6,775 bases of DNA from an uncultured Candidatus Saccharibacteria bacterium (GCA_938033695.1 CALHKE010000021.1:1-6775); one strand, 5' to 3'; positions 1 through 5,926 are shown, counted from the stretch's first letter. The notes: generated by a model from the letters alone, not told the origin. Made by a program: numbers and translations.

Positions 1-1698
1 GTTTTGACGGTGCTACACGCCGGTGGTAAGTTTGGTGGCGGTGGCTATAAGGTTTCATCTGGTCTCCACGGGGTGGGTTCCTCTGTTGTGAATGCACTTT
101 CAACCAAGATGATTGCCGAAGTTTATCGTGAGAAAAAAGTCCATCACATCGAATTTGAAACGGGTAAGACTGTGGCACCATTGGAAATTGAAGGTGGTAC
201 TACGAAGCAGGGAACCTGTATTATTTTCTATCCAGATCCAACGATTTTTAAGGAAACTACAACTTTTGATTATAACTGGGTATCGCACTATGCGAGACAC
301 CAGGCCTACCTCACTAAGGGAATTTTAATCTCCGTCTTCGATGAACGCACAGGTGCGAAAGAGGCCTTCTATTTTGAAGGTGGAATTAAGAGCTACGTAA
401 AGCGTCTAAATAATGGCAAAGAGGTGCTTTCGGATACGATTTTCTATGTGGATAAACAGATTGAAGATTCGGAAGTGGAAATTGCCGTTCAGTACAATGA
501 CACTTATGCAGAAACCATGAAGCCATTTGCTAACAATGTTTTGACCCCTGAAGGTGGTTCACACGTGGTGGGTTTTCGTACGGCTTTGAACCGCGTATTG
601 AACGATTATGCACGCAAGAATAATCTTTTGAAGGAAAAAGAGGATAACCTAACCGGTGACGACATTCGTGAAGGTTTGACGGCGGTGATTTCGGTGAAAT
701 TGCCTAACCCAGAATTTGAAGGTCAGACCAAGAATAAATTGGGTAATCCAGAGGTGCGTGGCTACGTCGATAAGGTGATGAGCGAATACTTCGGTTACTT
801 CCTCGAAGAAAATCCAGCTATTGCAAAAAAGATTGTCGGTAAGGCAACTTTGGCAGCACGTGCGCGCAAGGCGGCAAGAGCAGCGCGCGATAACGTGATT
901 CGTAAGGGTGCATTTGAAGGCTTGAATTTGCCTTCGAAATTGGCGGACTGTTCTTCGAGGGACCGTTCAGAGTGTGAGCTCTTTATCGTAGAGGGTAACT
1001 CGGCCGCAGGTTCAGCAAAAGAAGGTCGTAATTCGAAGATTCAGGCGATTTTGCCATTGCGTGGTAAGGTGTTGAATACCGAGCGCGCAAGATTAGATAA
1101 GATGTATGCGAACGCGGAGCTGGTGTCTTTGATTAAGGCTCTAGGCGTAGGAATTGGTGATCAGTTTGATATTTCTGGACTGCGTTATTTTAAGATTGTA
1201 TTCATGACCGATGCCGATGTGGACGGTGCGCATATTTCGACGCTGCTTCTGACTTTCTTCTTCCGTTATATGCCAGAGGTGGTGAAAGGTGGACACGTCT
1301 ATTTGGCGAAACCACCACTATTTGGCTTGATTAAGGGTACGGGCGCGAACCGTAAAATTGATTATATTTACGATGAAGCAGCCTTGGAAGAGAAATTGAC
1401 TCAGCGCATCGAAGAGCGTGTGAAGGAAGGTTTGAAGATTAATCCAGAAGATGAACGCTTTAAGCAGGCTGGCTATACGGCACAACAGCGCTTTAAGGGT
1501 CTTGGTGAAATGAATGCACAGCAGCTTTGGGATACCACGATGAACCCAGAGAACCGTGTTTTGATTCGCGTGAATATCGAAGATGCGGAAAAAGCGGACG
1601 CGATTTTTACGAAATTGATGGGTACGGAAGTTGAACTACGTAAAAACTTTATTCAGTCGCGTGCTGCCTCAGTTAATATTGATGATTTGGACTTCTAA
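1..1698 (+). CDS. gyrB: DNA gyrase subunit B, C-terminal part (5' end outside window)
   Basis: GyrB is the ATPase and TOPRIM subunit of gyrase, which introduces negative supercoils into DNA. The reading frame is open from base 1; the TTG at 4 is an internal codon, not a start. Seen in order (residues counted from the first codon): the ATP-lid region with HAGGKF (Lys10, equivalent to E. coli Lys103) and GLHGVG (21-26); the QTK loop (242-244, E. coli Lys337); the TOPRIM domain with VEGNSAAGSA (Glu331, E. coli Glu424), PLRGK and the metal-binding MTDADVDG aspartates (404, 406, 408); and the C-terminal QRFKGLGEMN and TTMNP motifs, ending in DDLDF. About 93 N-terminal residues with the main ATP-binding Asp/Glu are missing only because of the window edge. 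The large insertion of proteobacterial GyrB after TOPRIM is absent, so the full protein should be about 660 residues. ParE is an alternative in principle, but the adjacent gyrA and its GyrA-box argue for gyrase. The Asn at 997-999, where E. coli has Asp426, is unusual. Confidence 0.97.
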   Translation, partial: VLTVLHAGGKFGGGGYKVSSGLHGVGSSVVNALSTKMIAEVYREKKVHHIEFETGKTVAPLEIEGGTTKQGTCIIFYPDPTIFKETTTFDYNWVSHYARHQAYLTKGILISVFDERTGAKEAFYFEGGIKSYVKRLNNGKEVLSDTIFYVDKQIEDSEVEIAVQYNDTYAETMKPFANNVLTPEGGSHVVGFRTALNRVLNDYARKNNLLKEKEDNLTGDDIREGLTAVISVKLPNPEFEGQTKNKLGNPEVRGYVDKVMSEYFGYFLEENPAIAKKIVGKATLAARARKAARAARDNVIRKGAFEGLNLPSKLADCSSRDRSECELFIVEGNSAAGSAKEGRNSKIQAILPLRGKVLNTERARLDKMYANAELVSLIKALGVGIGDQFDISGLRYFKIVFMTDADVDGAHISTLLLTFFFRYMPEVVKGGHVYLAKPPLFGLIKGTGANRKIDYIYDEAALEEKLTQRIEERVKEGLKINPEDERFKQAGYTAQQRFKGLGEMNAQQLWDTTMNPENRVLIRVNIEDAEKADAIFTKLMGTEVELRKNFIQSRAASVNIDDLDF

Positions 1699-1700
1699 GG

Positions 1701-1707
1701 AAAGGAT
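1701..1707 (+). promoter_or_regulatory. Shine-Dalgarno of gyrA
   Basis: AAAGGAT in the 14-nt gap between the gyrB stop (1696-1698) and the gyrA ATG. AAGGA (1702-1706) lies 6 nt before the ATG, which is good spacing. It supports the 1713 start and the gyrB-gyrA operon, since no promoter or terminator fits in the gap. Confidence 0.8.
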
Positions 1708-1712
1708 GAGAA

Positions 1713-4340
1713 ATGACGAAAAACGATAAAAAAGTTCCACAAGAGCCAAATGACGAAAAAATCAATGCTGAGATGAATGCGGCAGAAAATGTCGCAGAAG
1801 GAATGATTGAAGAAGCTGCAGAAGAGATGGAAGATGCTCATCTGGGCGGATTAACCGCGCACCGTGCCGTAGATGGGGTCGAGGAATTGACGGTCGAGAA
1901 CGTGATGGAGGATTCCTTCCTGCGTTATTCAATGTCGGTGATTATTGATCGTGCCTTACCAGATGTGCGTGACGGCCTGAAGCCGGTGCATCGCCGTATT
2001 CTTTATGCAATGTATAAAAATGGTTGGCGCGCACCACATGCTACAGTGAAGTCAGCACGTATCGTTGGTGAAGTAATGGGTAAATATCACCCACACGGTG
2101 ACTCTTCGATTTATGATGCAATGGTGAACTTGGCGCAACCTTGGAAGATGCGTTACACCTTGGTAGAAGGTCAAGGTAACTTCGGTTCGATGGACGGTGA
2201 TGACCCAGCGGCTTCACGTTACACCGAGGCCAGAATGGATAAGGTGGGGGCTGAGCTTCTTGCCGACATCGAGAAGGAAACCGTAGATTTTCGCGATAAC
2301 TTCGACGGAACAGAGAAAGAGCCAGTAGTTTTGCCAGCAGCCTTGCCAAATATTCTTTTGAACGGCCAAATGGGTATCGCGGTCGGTATGGCAACCAATA
2401 TTCCACCACATAACCTCGGTGAAGTAGTGGATGCGACGGTGGCTTTGATCGAAAATCCCGAAGCCAGTCTAGAAGATTTGATGAAACACGTAAAGGGTCC
2501 AGATTTTCCAACGGGTGCCGAAGTTTATGGTGGCGCGCCAATGAAACAGGCTTATGCGACTGGTAAAGGTTCGGTGACGATTCGTGCGGTAGCCAACATC
2601 GAAGAGCGCAAGAATGGCCGCTTTAATATTGTGATTACCGAAGTGCCTTACGGAATGAGTAAGGAAGGTTTTATCGAGAAGGTTCGTCAGCTGGTTTTGG
2701 ATAAAAAATTGACTCACATCGCGGATGCACGTGACGAGTCAGCACGTGGTAAGATTCGTGTGGTGGTGGAACTAAAGAAAGATGCTTATCCAAAGAAGAT
2801 TTTGAATCAGCTCTATAAGATGACAGATTTGCAGACCAATTTCCACTATAACGTGCTGGCTTTGGTGAACGGAATCCAGCCACGCATTATGGGACTCAAG
2901 GAAATTTTGGCAGAGTTCATTAAGCACCGCCAAAAAGTGATTCGTCGCCGTACCGAGTACGATTTACGTAAGGCTAAGGAACGCGCGCATATTCTTGAAG
3001 GTTTGAAAATTGCCCTGGATAATATCGATGAAGTGATTAAAACGATTCGTGAATCGTATGATGATGCTGATAAGCGTTTGATGGAACGTTTCGGTCTTTC
3101 GGAAATTCAGGCGGCAGCGATTTTGGCAATGCAACTACGTCGTTTGCAGGGCTTGGAACGCGATAAAATTGAGGCAGAATTACAAGAATTGATGGCTTTG
3201 ATTGCGAAATACGAAGAAATTTTGGCAGATGAAGCGAAGATTTTGAACGTGGTGAAGGAAGAACTCCTTGCGATGAAAGAAAAATACGGCGACAAGCGTC
3301 GTTCGAAGATTTTCAATCATGAACTAGGTAAATTCTCGGAAGAAGAATTGATTCCAGAAGAAGAAAGTGTGATTTTGCTCACGGCAGAGAATTATATTAA
3401 GCGAGTTTCTCAGACTGATTTCCGTCGCCAGAATCGTGGTGGTAAGGGCAAGAGGGGAATGACCACGAAGGAAGAAGATGTAATTTCGCAGATTTTGACG
3501 ACAAATTCGCATGATTATCTTTACATCTTCACCTCACAGGGTCGCATGTTTAAGATGAAGGCCTACGAAGTACCACAGGCTTCTTTGACGGCGAAGGGTA
3601 CGGCAGCGGTGAATCTGTTGAATATGCATCCAGACGAAAAGATTACGGAGATTATTAAATATAACGAAGATAATCAGCAGTCGGATGATAAGAGTGATGA
3701 TGAGGCGGATGAATACCTCTTTATGGCGACCAAGAATGGTACGATTAAGAAAACCGCGATGAAAAATTACGCGAATGTGCGTTCGAACGGCCTAATTACG
3801 ATTAAATTGGACCCAGGAGATGAACTCAAGTGGGTGAAACCAACTACGGGGAAGAATGATATTATTATTTCTACCTCAGCTGGTCAAGCTATCCGCTTTA
3901 ACGAGTCAGATGTGCGTGCGATGGGTCGTTCGGCAATGGGTGTGCGTGGAATGCGTCTCCGTCCGAAAGATGAAGTGGTAGGGATGGATATTGTGACCGA
4001 TCCAAAGCAGAAATTGATTGCAGTTTCGGCCAATGGTTATGGTAAGTCTACTCTGGTTTCTAATTTCCCAACCCATAAGCGTGGTGGCGTAGGTATCAAG
4101 GTGGCGGCGGTGACGGCAAAAACTGGTCCAATTGTGGCGGTACACACGCTAGATCCAGAAGCCAGCGAGGTGATTATGATGTCATCAAACGGTCAGGCGA
4201 TTCGTGTGGCAGTGAAAGATATTCCAACCCTCGGACGCGCTACGCAAGGGGTGCGCATTATGCGAATGGCAGAAGGTGACACAGTGGCTTCGATCGGTAT
4301 CGTCTTGCCAGAAGAAAAAGAAGAAGAAACTAACGAATAA
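1713..4340 (+). CDS. gyrA: DNA gyrase subunit A, complete
   Basis: GyrA is the DNA cleavage/religation and wrapping subunit of the A2B2 gyrase. It has 875 residues. Residues 1-57 are an Asp/Glu-rich, low-complexity extension before the conserved core, which begins near VENVMEDSF (61); E. coli GyrA starts about 48 residues later. The core shows ALPDVRDGLKPVHRR, then the quinolone-resistance region HPHGDSSIYD (Ser131 and Asp135, equivalent to E. coli Ser83 and Asp87, both wild type). The catalytic tyrosine is in SRYTEAR (Tyr170, codon 2220-2222, E. coli Tyr122). A coiled-coil-like charged segment (about 400-540) precedes the C-terminal beta-pinwheel. The pinwheel opens with QNRGGKG (573-579), a variant of the GyrA-box QRRGGKG needed for DNA wrapping, so this is gyrase rather than ParC. 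An acidic insert occupies about residues 651-667, and the tail is acidic. The ATG at 1713 follows a well-spaced Shine-Dalgarno, so the N-terminal extension looks real. A strong terminator follows the TAA. Confidence 0.98.
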   Translation: MTKNDKKVPQEPNDEKINAEMNAAENVAEGMIEEAAEEMEDAHLGGLTAHRAVDGVEELTVENVMEDSFLRYSMSVIIDRALPDVRDGLKPVHRRILYAMYKNGWRAPHATVKSARIVGEVMGKYHPHGDSSIYDAMVNLAQPWKMRYTLVEGQGNFGSMDGDDPAASRYTEARMDKVGAELLADIEKETVDFRDNFDGTEKEPVVLPAALPNILLNGQMGIAVGMATNIPPHNLGEVVDATVALIENPEASLEDLMKHVKGPDFPTGAEVYGGAPMKQAYATGKGSVTIRAVANIEERKNGRFNIVITEVPYGMSKEGFIEKVRQLVLDKKLTHIADARDESARGKIRVVVELKKDAYPKKILNQLYKMTDLQTNFHYNVLALVNGIQPRIMGLKEILAEFIKHRQKVIRRRTEYDLRKAKERAHILEGLKIALDNIDEVIKTIRESYDDADKRLMERFGLSEIQAAAILAMQLRRLQGLERDKIEAELQELMALIAKYEEILADEAKILNVVKEELLAMKEKYGDKRRSKIFNHELGKFSEEELIPEEESVILLTAENYIKRVSQTDFRRQNRGGKGKRGMTTKEEDVISQILTTNSHDYLYIFTSQGRMFKMKAYEVPQASLTAKGTAAVNLLNMHPDEKITEIIKYNEDNQQSDDKSDDEADEYLFMATKNGTIKKTAMKNYANVRSNGLITIKLDPGDELKWVKPTTGKNDIIISTSAGQAIRFNESDVRAMGRSAMGVRGMRLRPKDEVVGMDIVTDPKQKLIAVSANGYGKSTLVSNFPTHKRGGVGIKVAAVTAKTGPIVAVHTLDPEASEVIMMSSNGQAIRVAVKDIPTLGRATQGVRIMRMAEGDTVASIGIVLPEEKEEETNE

Positions 4341-4353
4341 TTAGTTTTAGGAG

Positions 4354-4381
4354 AAAAAGTACGCGTCTAGCGTACTTTTTT
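4354..4381 (+). terminator. Intrinsic terminator of gyrBA
   Basis: A perfect 11-bp inverted repeat, AAAAAGTACGC (4354-4364) and GCGTACTTTTT (4370-4380), with loop GTCTA. It is followed by a T-run ending at 4381, 14 nt after the gyrA stop. The A-run on the 5' side means it could also act on the opposite strand, but no minus-strand gene is seen. Confidence 0.93.
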
Positions 4382-4475
4382 GTGGGGATTTTTGCGTGGG
4401 TGGTAGAATTTTTTGTAGGATTTTTGGGGAATTTCGGAGGAATTTTGGCTGCTGTTTTGTGAGAATTTTAGTAGG

Positions 4476-4511
4476 GATAACTTGCTTATGATAATTGATA
4501 ACTTGCTTATG
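4476..4511. repeat. Tandem 15-nt direct repeat, period 21 nt
   Basis: GATAACTTGCTTATG occurs exactly at 4476-4490 and again at 4497-4511, separated by ATAATT. The 21-nt period is about two helical turns, so both copies face the same side of the DNA. The last seven bases, GCTTATG, recur at 4561-4567. The arrangement suits a pair of protein-binding sites upstream of the 4624 gene, but the function is inferred only. Confidence 0.7.
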
Positions 4512-4577
4512 CTAAAAAATATTTGAGGGATTTTACCTCTGTTAAATTATTTTTTGAAATGCTTATGGTTGTGATTT

Positions 4578-4606
4578 TTGAGATTTTTCGCTATGGTGCA
4601 GATAAA
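4578..4606 (+). promoter_or_regulatory. Possible promoter of the 4624 gene
   Basis: TTGAGA (4578-4583), a 17-nt spacer and GATAAA (4601-4606) match the sigma-70 hexamers at 5/6 and 4/6. Transcription would begin near 4613, leaving about 10 nt of leader. In such AT-rich DNA chance matches are frequent; a second weak candidate is TTGATA (4495-4500) with AATATT (4518-4523). Confidence 0.35.
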
Positions 4607-4615
4607 TAAAACAGT

Positions 4616-4622
4616 GAGGTAA
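4616..4622 (+). promoter_or_regulatory. Shine-Dalgarno of the 4624 gene
   Basis: GAGGTAA directly before the ATG at 4624. GAGG ends only 4 nt from the start codon, which is close but usable. It is perfectly complementary to TTACCTC at 4533-4539, so it could be masked if the transcript starts far enough upstream. Confidence 0.6.
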
Positions 4623-4623
4623 T

Positions 4624-5130
4624 ATGAAAAATCAGCAAACAAAGAAAATAAAAAAGACGGTACTAGGAATTTTAGGTTTCAGTGTGTTGACGCTTGGACT
4701 GGGGTTTGGGGTGAACTCAGCAGTTTTTGCGACATTGAGAAAAACTGAATTAGCTGATAGAAATATTGTGCTTTCGGGGATTGTAAAAGAAAAATCTGAG
4801 CAGGGTTCTGGGGTGGAGGGTAGCGAAAATATGGTGGGGGACGAAAATTCTGATGATAAAAATACTGATGGTAAGAGTTCAGAAAAAGTAATCTCTGAAG
4901 GCGAAGTATTGGAGGGTGAGGTGCCAGAAGGTGAGCTTGAGGCGACCGACATAGACGCGGGTGAATTAGATGAAAAGGAAATTTCAGAAGTACCAGTGTT
5001 AGGTCAGGTCGGCCAAACTCTGAAGGATTTTTGGTGGATTTTGGCAATTTTAGGGGGATTAATTAGCTTTCTTCTAGTCTTCTTATTTATCAAAAAGAAA
5101 GGAAAACGAAATATTCACCACTTACAATAG
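4624..5130 (+). CDS. Hypothetical acidic single-pass surface protein with signal peptide
   Basis: I do not recognise this 168-residue protein. Its plan is clear. A Lys-rich start (KKIKK, 7-11) and a hydrophobic stretch (about 12-36) end in VNSAVFA, a plausible signal-peptidase site after Ala36. A hydrophilic region (about 40-125) is rich in Glu, Asp, Ser and Gly, with few aromatics and a run of GEV/GEL-type units (EGEVLEGEVPEGELEA, roughly 90-107), probably disordered. A strong membrane segment (about 136-156, starting FWWILAILGG) is followed by a basic tail KKKGKR. This predicts an extracytoplasmic acidic domain anchored by a C-terminal helix with the tail in the cytoplasm. No LPxTG motif is visible, so sortase attachment is unlikely. 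The ATG has a Shine-Dalgarno, and the gene lies between two terminators, so it appears monocistronic. A role in envelope structure or host-cell contact would be a guess. If the signal is not cleaved, it would be a two-pass protein. Confidence 0.82.
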   Translation: MKNQQTKKIKKTVLGILGFSVLTLGLGFGVNSAVFATLRKTELADRNIVLSGIVKEKSEQGSGVEGSENMVGDENSDDKNTDGKSSEKVISEGEVLEGEVPEGELEATDIDAGELDEKEISEVPVLGQVGQTLKDFWWILAILGGLISFLLVFLFIKKKGKRNIHHLQ

Positions 5131-5184
5131 TAATTATTTCTCGCAAAATAAATTCTCATTTTTTCTCTCAAAATGAGTGGTGAA
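5114..5184 (+). other. Overlapping inverted repeats at the 3' end of the 4624 gene
   Basis: CTCATTTT (5155-5162) and AAAATGAG (5170-5177) form an 8-bp hairpin with a 7-nt loop. TTCACCACT (5114-5122, last codons of the gene) is complementary to AGTGGTGAA (5176-5184). The two pairings share 5176-5177, so they could stack or compete. There is no T-run after either, so this is not a standard terminator; it may stabilise the mRNA 3' end. Confidence 0.5.
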
Positions 5185-5220
5185 ACGAAGAAAGTGTACC
5201 TTAAAAATAACTAATCTTGG

Positions 5221-5256
5221 ACAAGAATACTCGGAACTCGGGTATTCTTGTTTTTT
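5221..5256 (+). terminator. Intrinsic terminator after the 4624 gene
   Basis: ACAAGAATAC (5221-5230) pairs perfectly with GTATTCTTGT (5242-5251). The stem extends inward through a T-G wobble and two C-G/G-C pairs to a GAACT loop. A run of six T follows (5251-5256). It lies 90 nt downstream of the stop and just upstream of the next gene, separating the two transcripts. Confidence 0.9.
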
Positions 5257-5262
5257 CGTAGG

Positions 5263-5279
5263 TATGATAAGATAAGAGT
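5263..5279 (+). promoter_or_regulatory. -10-like region close to the DUF212 start; possible leaderless mRNA
   Basis: TATGAT (5263-5268) matches the -10 consensus at 5/6, and TAAGAT (5268-5273) is an alternative. Transcription would begin between about 5275 and the ATG at 5280. No convincing -35 or Shine-Dalgarno is visible: only AAGAG (5274-5278), 1 nt from the ATG. The terminator T-run ends at 5256, so there is little room for a normal leader. Confidence 0.4.
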
Positions 5280-5741
5280 ATGGAAAACTGTTATGTTTTT
5301 TTAGCATTCGTCTGTGGCTGGTTTATCGCACAGTTTTTCAAACTAATTGTGTTTGTGATTAAAACTCGTGGTAAGGCGAAATTCTCGGAAGTACTATATT
5401 ATATGATGAAATCTGGTGGAATGCCGTCTGGTCATACAGCGAGCTTTTCGGCGGTGACTGGGACGATTGGCTTTTTGTCTGGTTTTAATTCGACAGTATT
5501 TGCACTCGCGGTCTGTATGACTTCGATTTTGATTTATGATGCAACCAATGTACGTCATTCGGTGGGGGAACACGGTGAAATTATTAATCAGTTAATCGAT
5601 GAGAAGAATTTGAAGCTAAATGAGGCGGAAAAAGTTGCACATCTACGCGTAGTGGAGGGTCATACGGTACCGGAAGTAGCGGCTGGATTGATTTTGGGTA
5701 TATTAATTTCTATTGCAATTAATTTTCTATTAATTAAATAA
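5280..5741 (+). CDS. DUF212 / divergent PAP2 family membrane protein (YuiD-like)
   Basis: This 153-residue protein belongs to the DUF212 family (Pfam 'divergent PAP2', PF02681), whose best-known bacterial member is Bacillus subtilis YuiD, of similar length (about 158). Visible family signatures are an N-terminal hydrophobic helix with AQFFK (17-21), GGMPSGH (46-52, resembling the PSGH motif of PAP2 phosphatases), YDATNVRHSVGEH (86-98), and EGHTVPEVAAGLILG (126-140) at the start of the last helix. Hydrophobic segments lie at about 4-28, 56-86 (one or two helices) and 133-152. The third histidine/aspartate motif of true PAP2 phosphatases is not evident, so enzymatic activity is uncertain. By analogy a lipid- or isoprenoid-phosphate substrate at the membrane is possible but unproven. 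The ATG at 5280 is the only sensible start: the upstream ATG at 5264 meets a stop three codons later in another frame. It lies just after a terminator and upstream of the rrn promoter. Confidence 0.92.
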   Translation: MENCYVFLAFVCGWFIAQFFKLIVFVIKTRGKAKFSEVLYYMMKSGGMPSGHTASFSAVTGTIGFLSGFNSTVFALAVCMTSILIYDATNVRHSVGEHGEIINQLIDEKNLKLNEAEKVAHLRVVEGHTVPEVAAGLILGILISIAINFLLIK

Positions 5742-5817
5742 ATGGGGAATTAATAGGCGAAATCGAGCGATAAAACGGGAAGAAAGAACGGAAAAAGCGC
5801 AAAATTAGCTGAAAATT

Positions 5818-5837
5818 AAAAAATCTTAAAAAATCTT
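5818..5837 (+). repeat. Tandem 10-nt A-tract repeat, UP-element-like
   Basis: AAAAAATCTT occurs exactly twice in tandem (5818-5827 and 5828-5837), ending 11 nt before the -35 box. The 10-nt period places the A-tracts on one face of the helix, as expected for bent DNA or an UP element bound by the RNA polymerase alpha C-terminal domain at a strong rRNA promoter. The repeat is seen; the role is inferred. Confidence 0.6.
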
Positions 5838-5848
5838 GCAAAATTGTG

Positions 5849-5877
5849 TTGACATTTATTATTTTCTCATCTATTAT
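5849..5877 (+). promoter_or_regulatory. rRNA operon promoter
   Basis: A perfect -35 TTGACA (5849-5854), an ideal 17-nt spacer and -10 TATTAT (5872-5877, 5/6). Transcription should start near 5884, giving a leader of about 158 nt before the 16S. This is by far the best promoter in the window, as expected for rRNA, and it has A-tracts just upstream. Confidence 0.88.
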
Positions 5878-5885
5878 AGAAACAT

Positions 5886-5921
5886 CCTCATGAGCAAATG
5901 GGAAACCAAATGAACGTGAGG
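5886..5921 (+). ncRNA. rrn leader hairpin with GAAA tetraloop (boxB-like)
   Basis: CCTCATG (5886-5892) pairs with CGTGAGG (5915-5921), with one G-U pair. Inside, TGG (5899-5901) and CCA (5906-5908) close a GAAA tetraloop. It would be at the very 5' end of the pre-rRNA and just upstream of the boxA-like sequence, the order seen in E. coli rrn leaders (boxB, then boxA). The function is inferred. Confidence 0.5.
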
Positions 5922-5926
5922 GACGA

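Larger units (their letters stand above)
4382..4623. other. Intergenic region, G/T-rich then AT-rich, no gene seen
   Basis: The first ~90 nt (4384-4470) are G/T-rich on the + strand and contain irregular copies of a GGATTTTT/GAATTTT-like word (starting near 4386, 4406, 4418, 4428, 4439 and 4463). Then comes an exact 15-nt direct repeat, followed by AT-rich DNA with the probable control region of the next gene. The longest start-led frames here are 5 and 12 codons (TTG at 4445, ATG at 4488) and are not credible as genes. Confidence 0.7.

Noticed and set aside
1..1698. Alternative genetic code (UGA as Gly, as in some CPR lineages)
   Set aside because: gyrB and gyrA read through without in-frame TGA and end at TAA; nothing requires recoding.
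2041..2541. Minus-strand open frame of 166 codons opposite gyrA
   Set aside because: It is fully antisense to the conserved gyrA core, with a Pro/Arg/Leu/Ser-rich, unfamiliar translation; a by-product of gyrA codon use.
4384..4450. G-quadruplex in the G-rich intergenic stretch
   Set aside because: Runs are mostly GG separated by long T-tracts; there are not four G-runs of three or more close together.
4436..4462. GGAGG followed by TTG and five codons, a possible leader peptide
   Set aside because: Too short and no attenuator structure beside it; a chance Shine-Dalgarno in G-rich DNA.
4476..4511. CRISPR-like repeat
   Set aside because: Only two copies with a 6-nt spacer, far too short for a repeat-spacer unit, and no cas genes.
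4488..4526. 12-codon frame from ATG 4488
   Set aside because: It overlaps the direct repeat, has only a weak, distant Shine-Dalgarno and no recognisable product.
4995..5025. LPxTG-type sortase signal before the C-terminal helix of the 168-residue protein
   Set aside because: The sequence there reads VPVLGQVGQT; no LPxTG or close variant is present.
4632..5047. Two minus-strand frames (4632-4952 and 4679-5047) opposite the surface-protein gene
   Set aside because: Ser/Pro-rich antisense of an acidic coding region, without a visible ribosome site; the + strand frame has signal peptide, membrane helix, Shine-Dalgarno and terminator.
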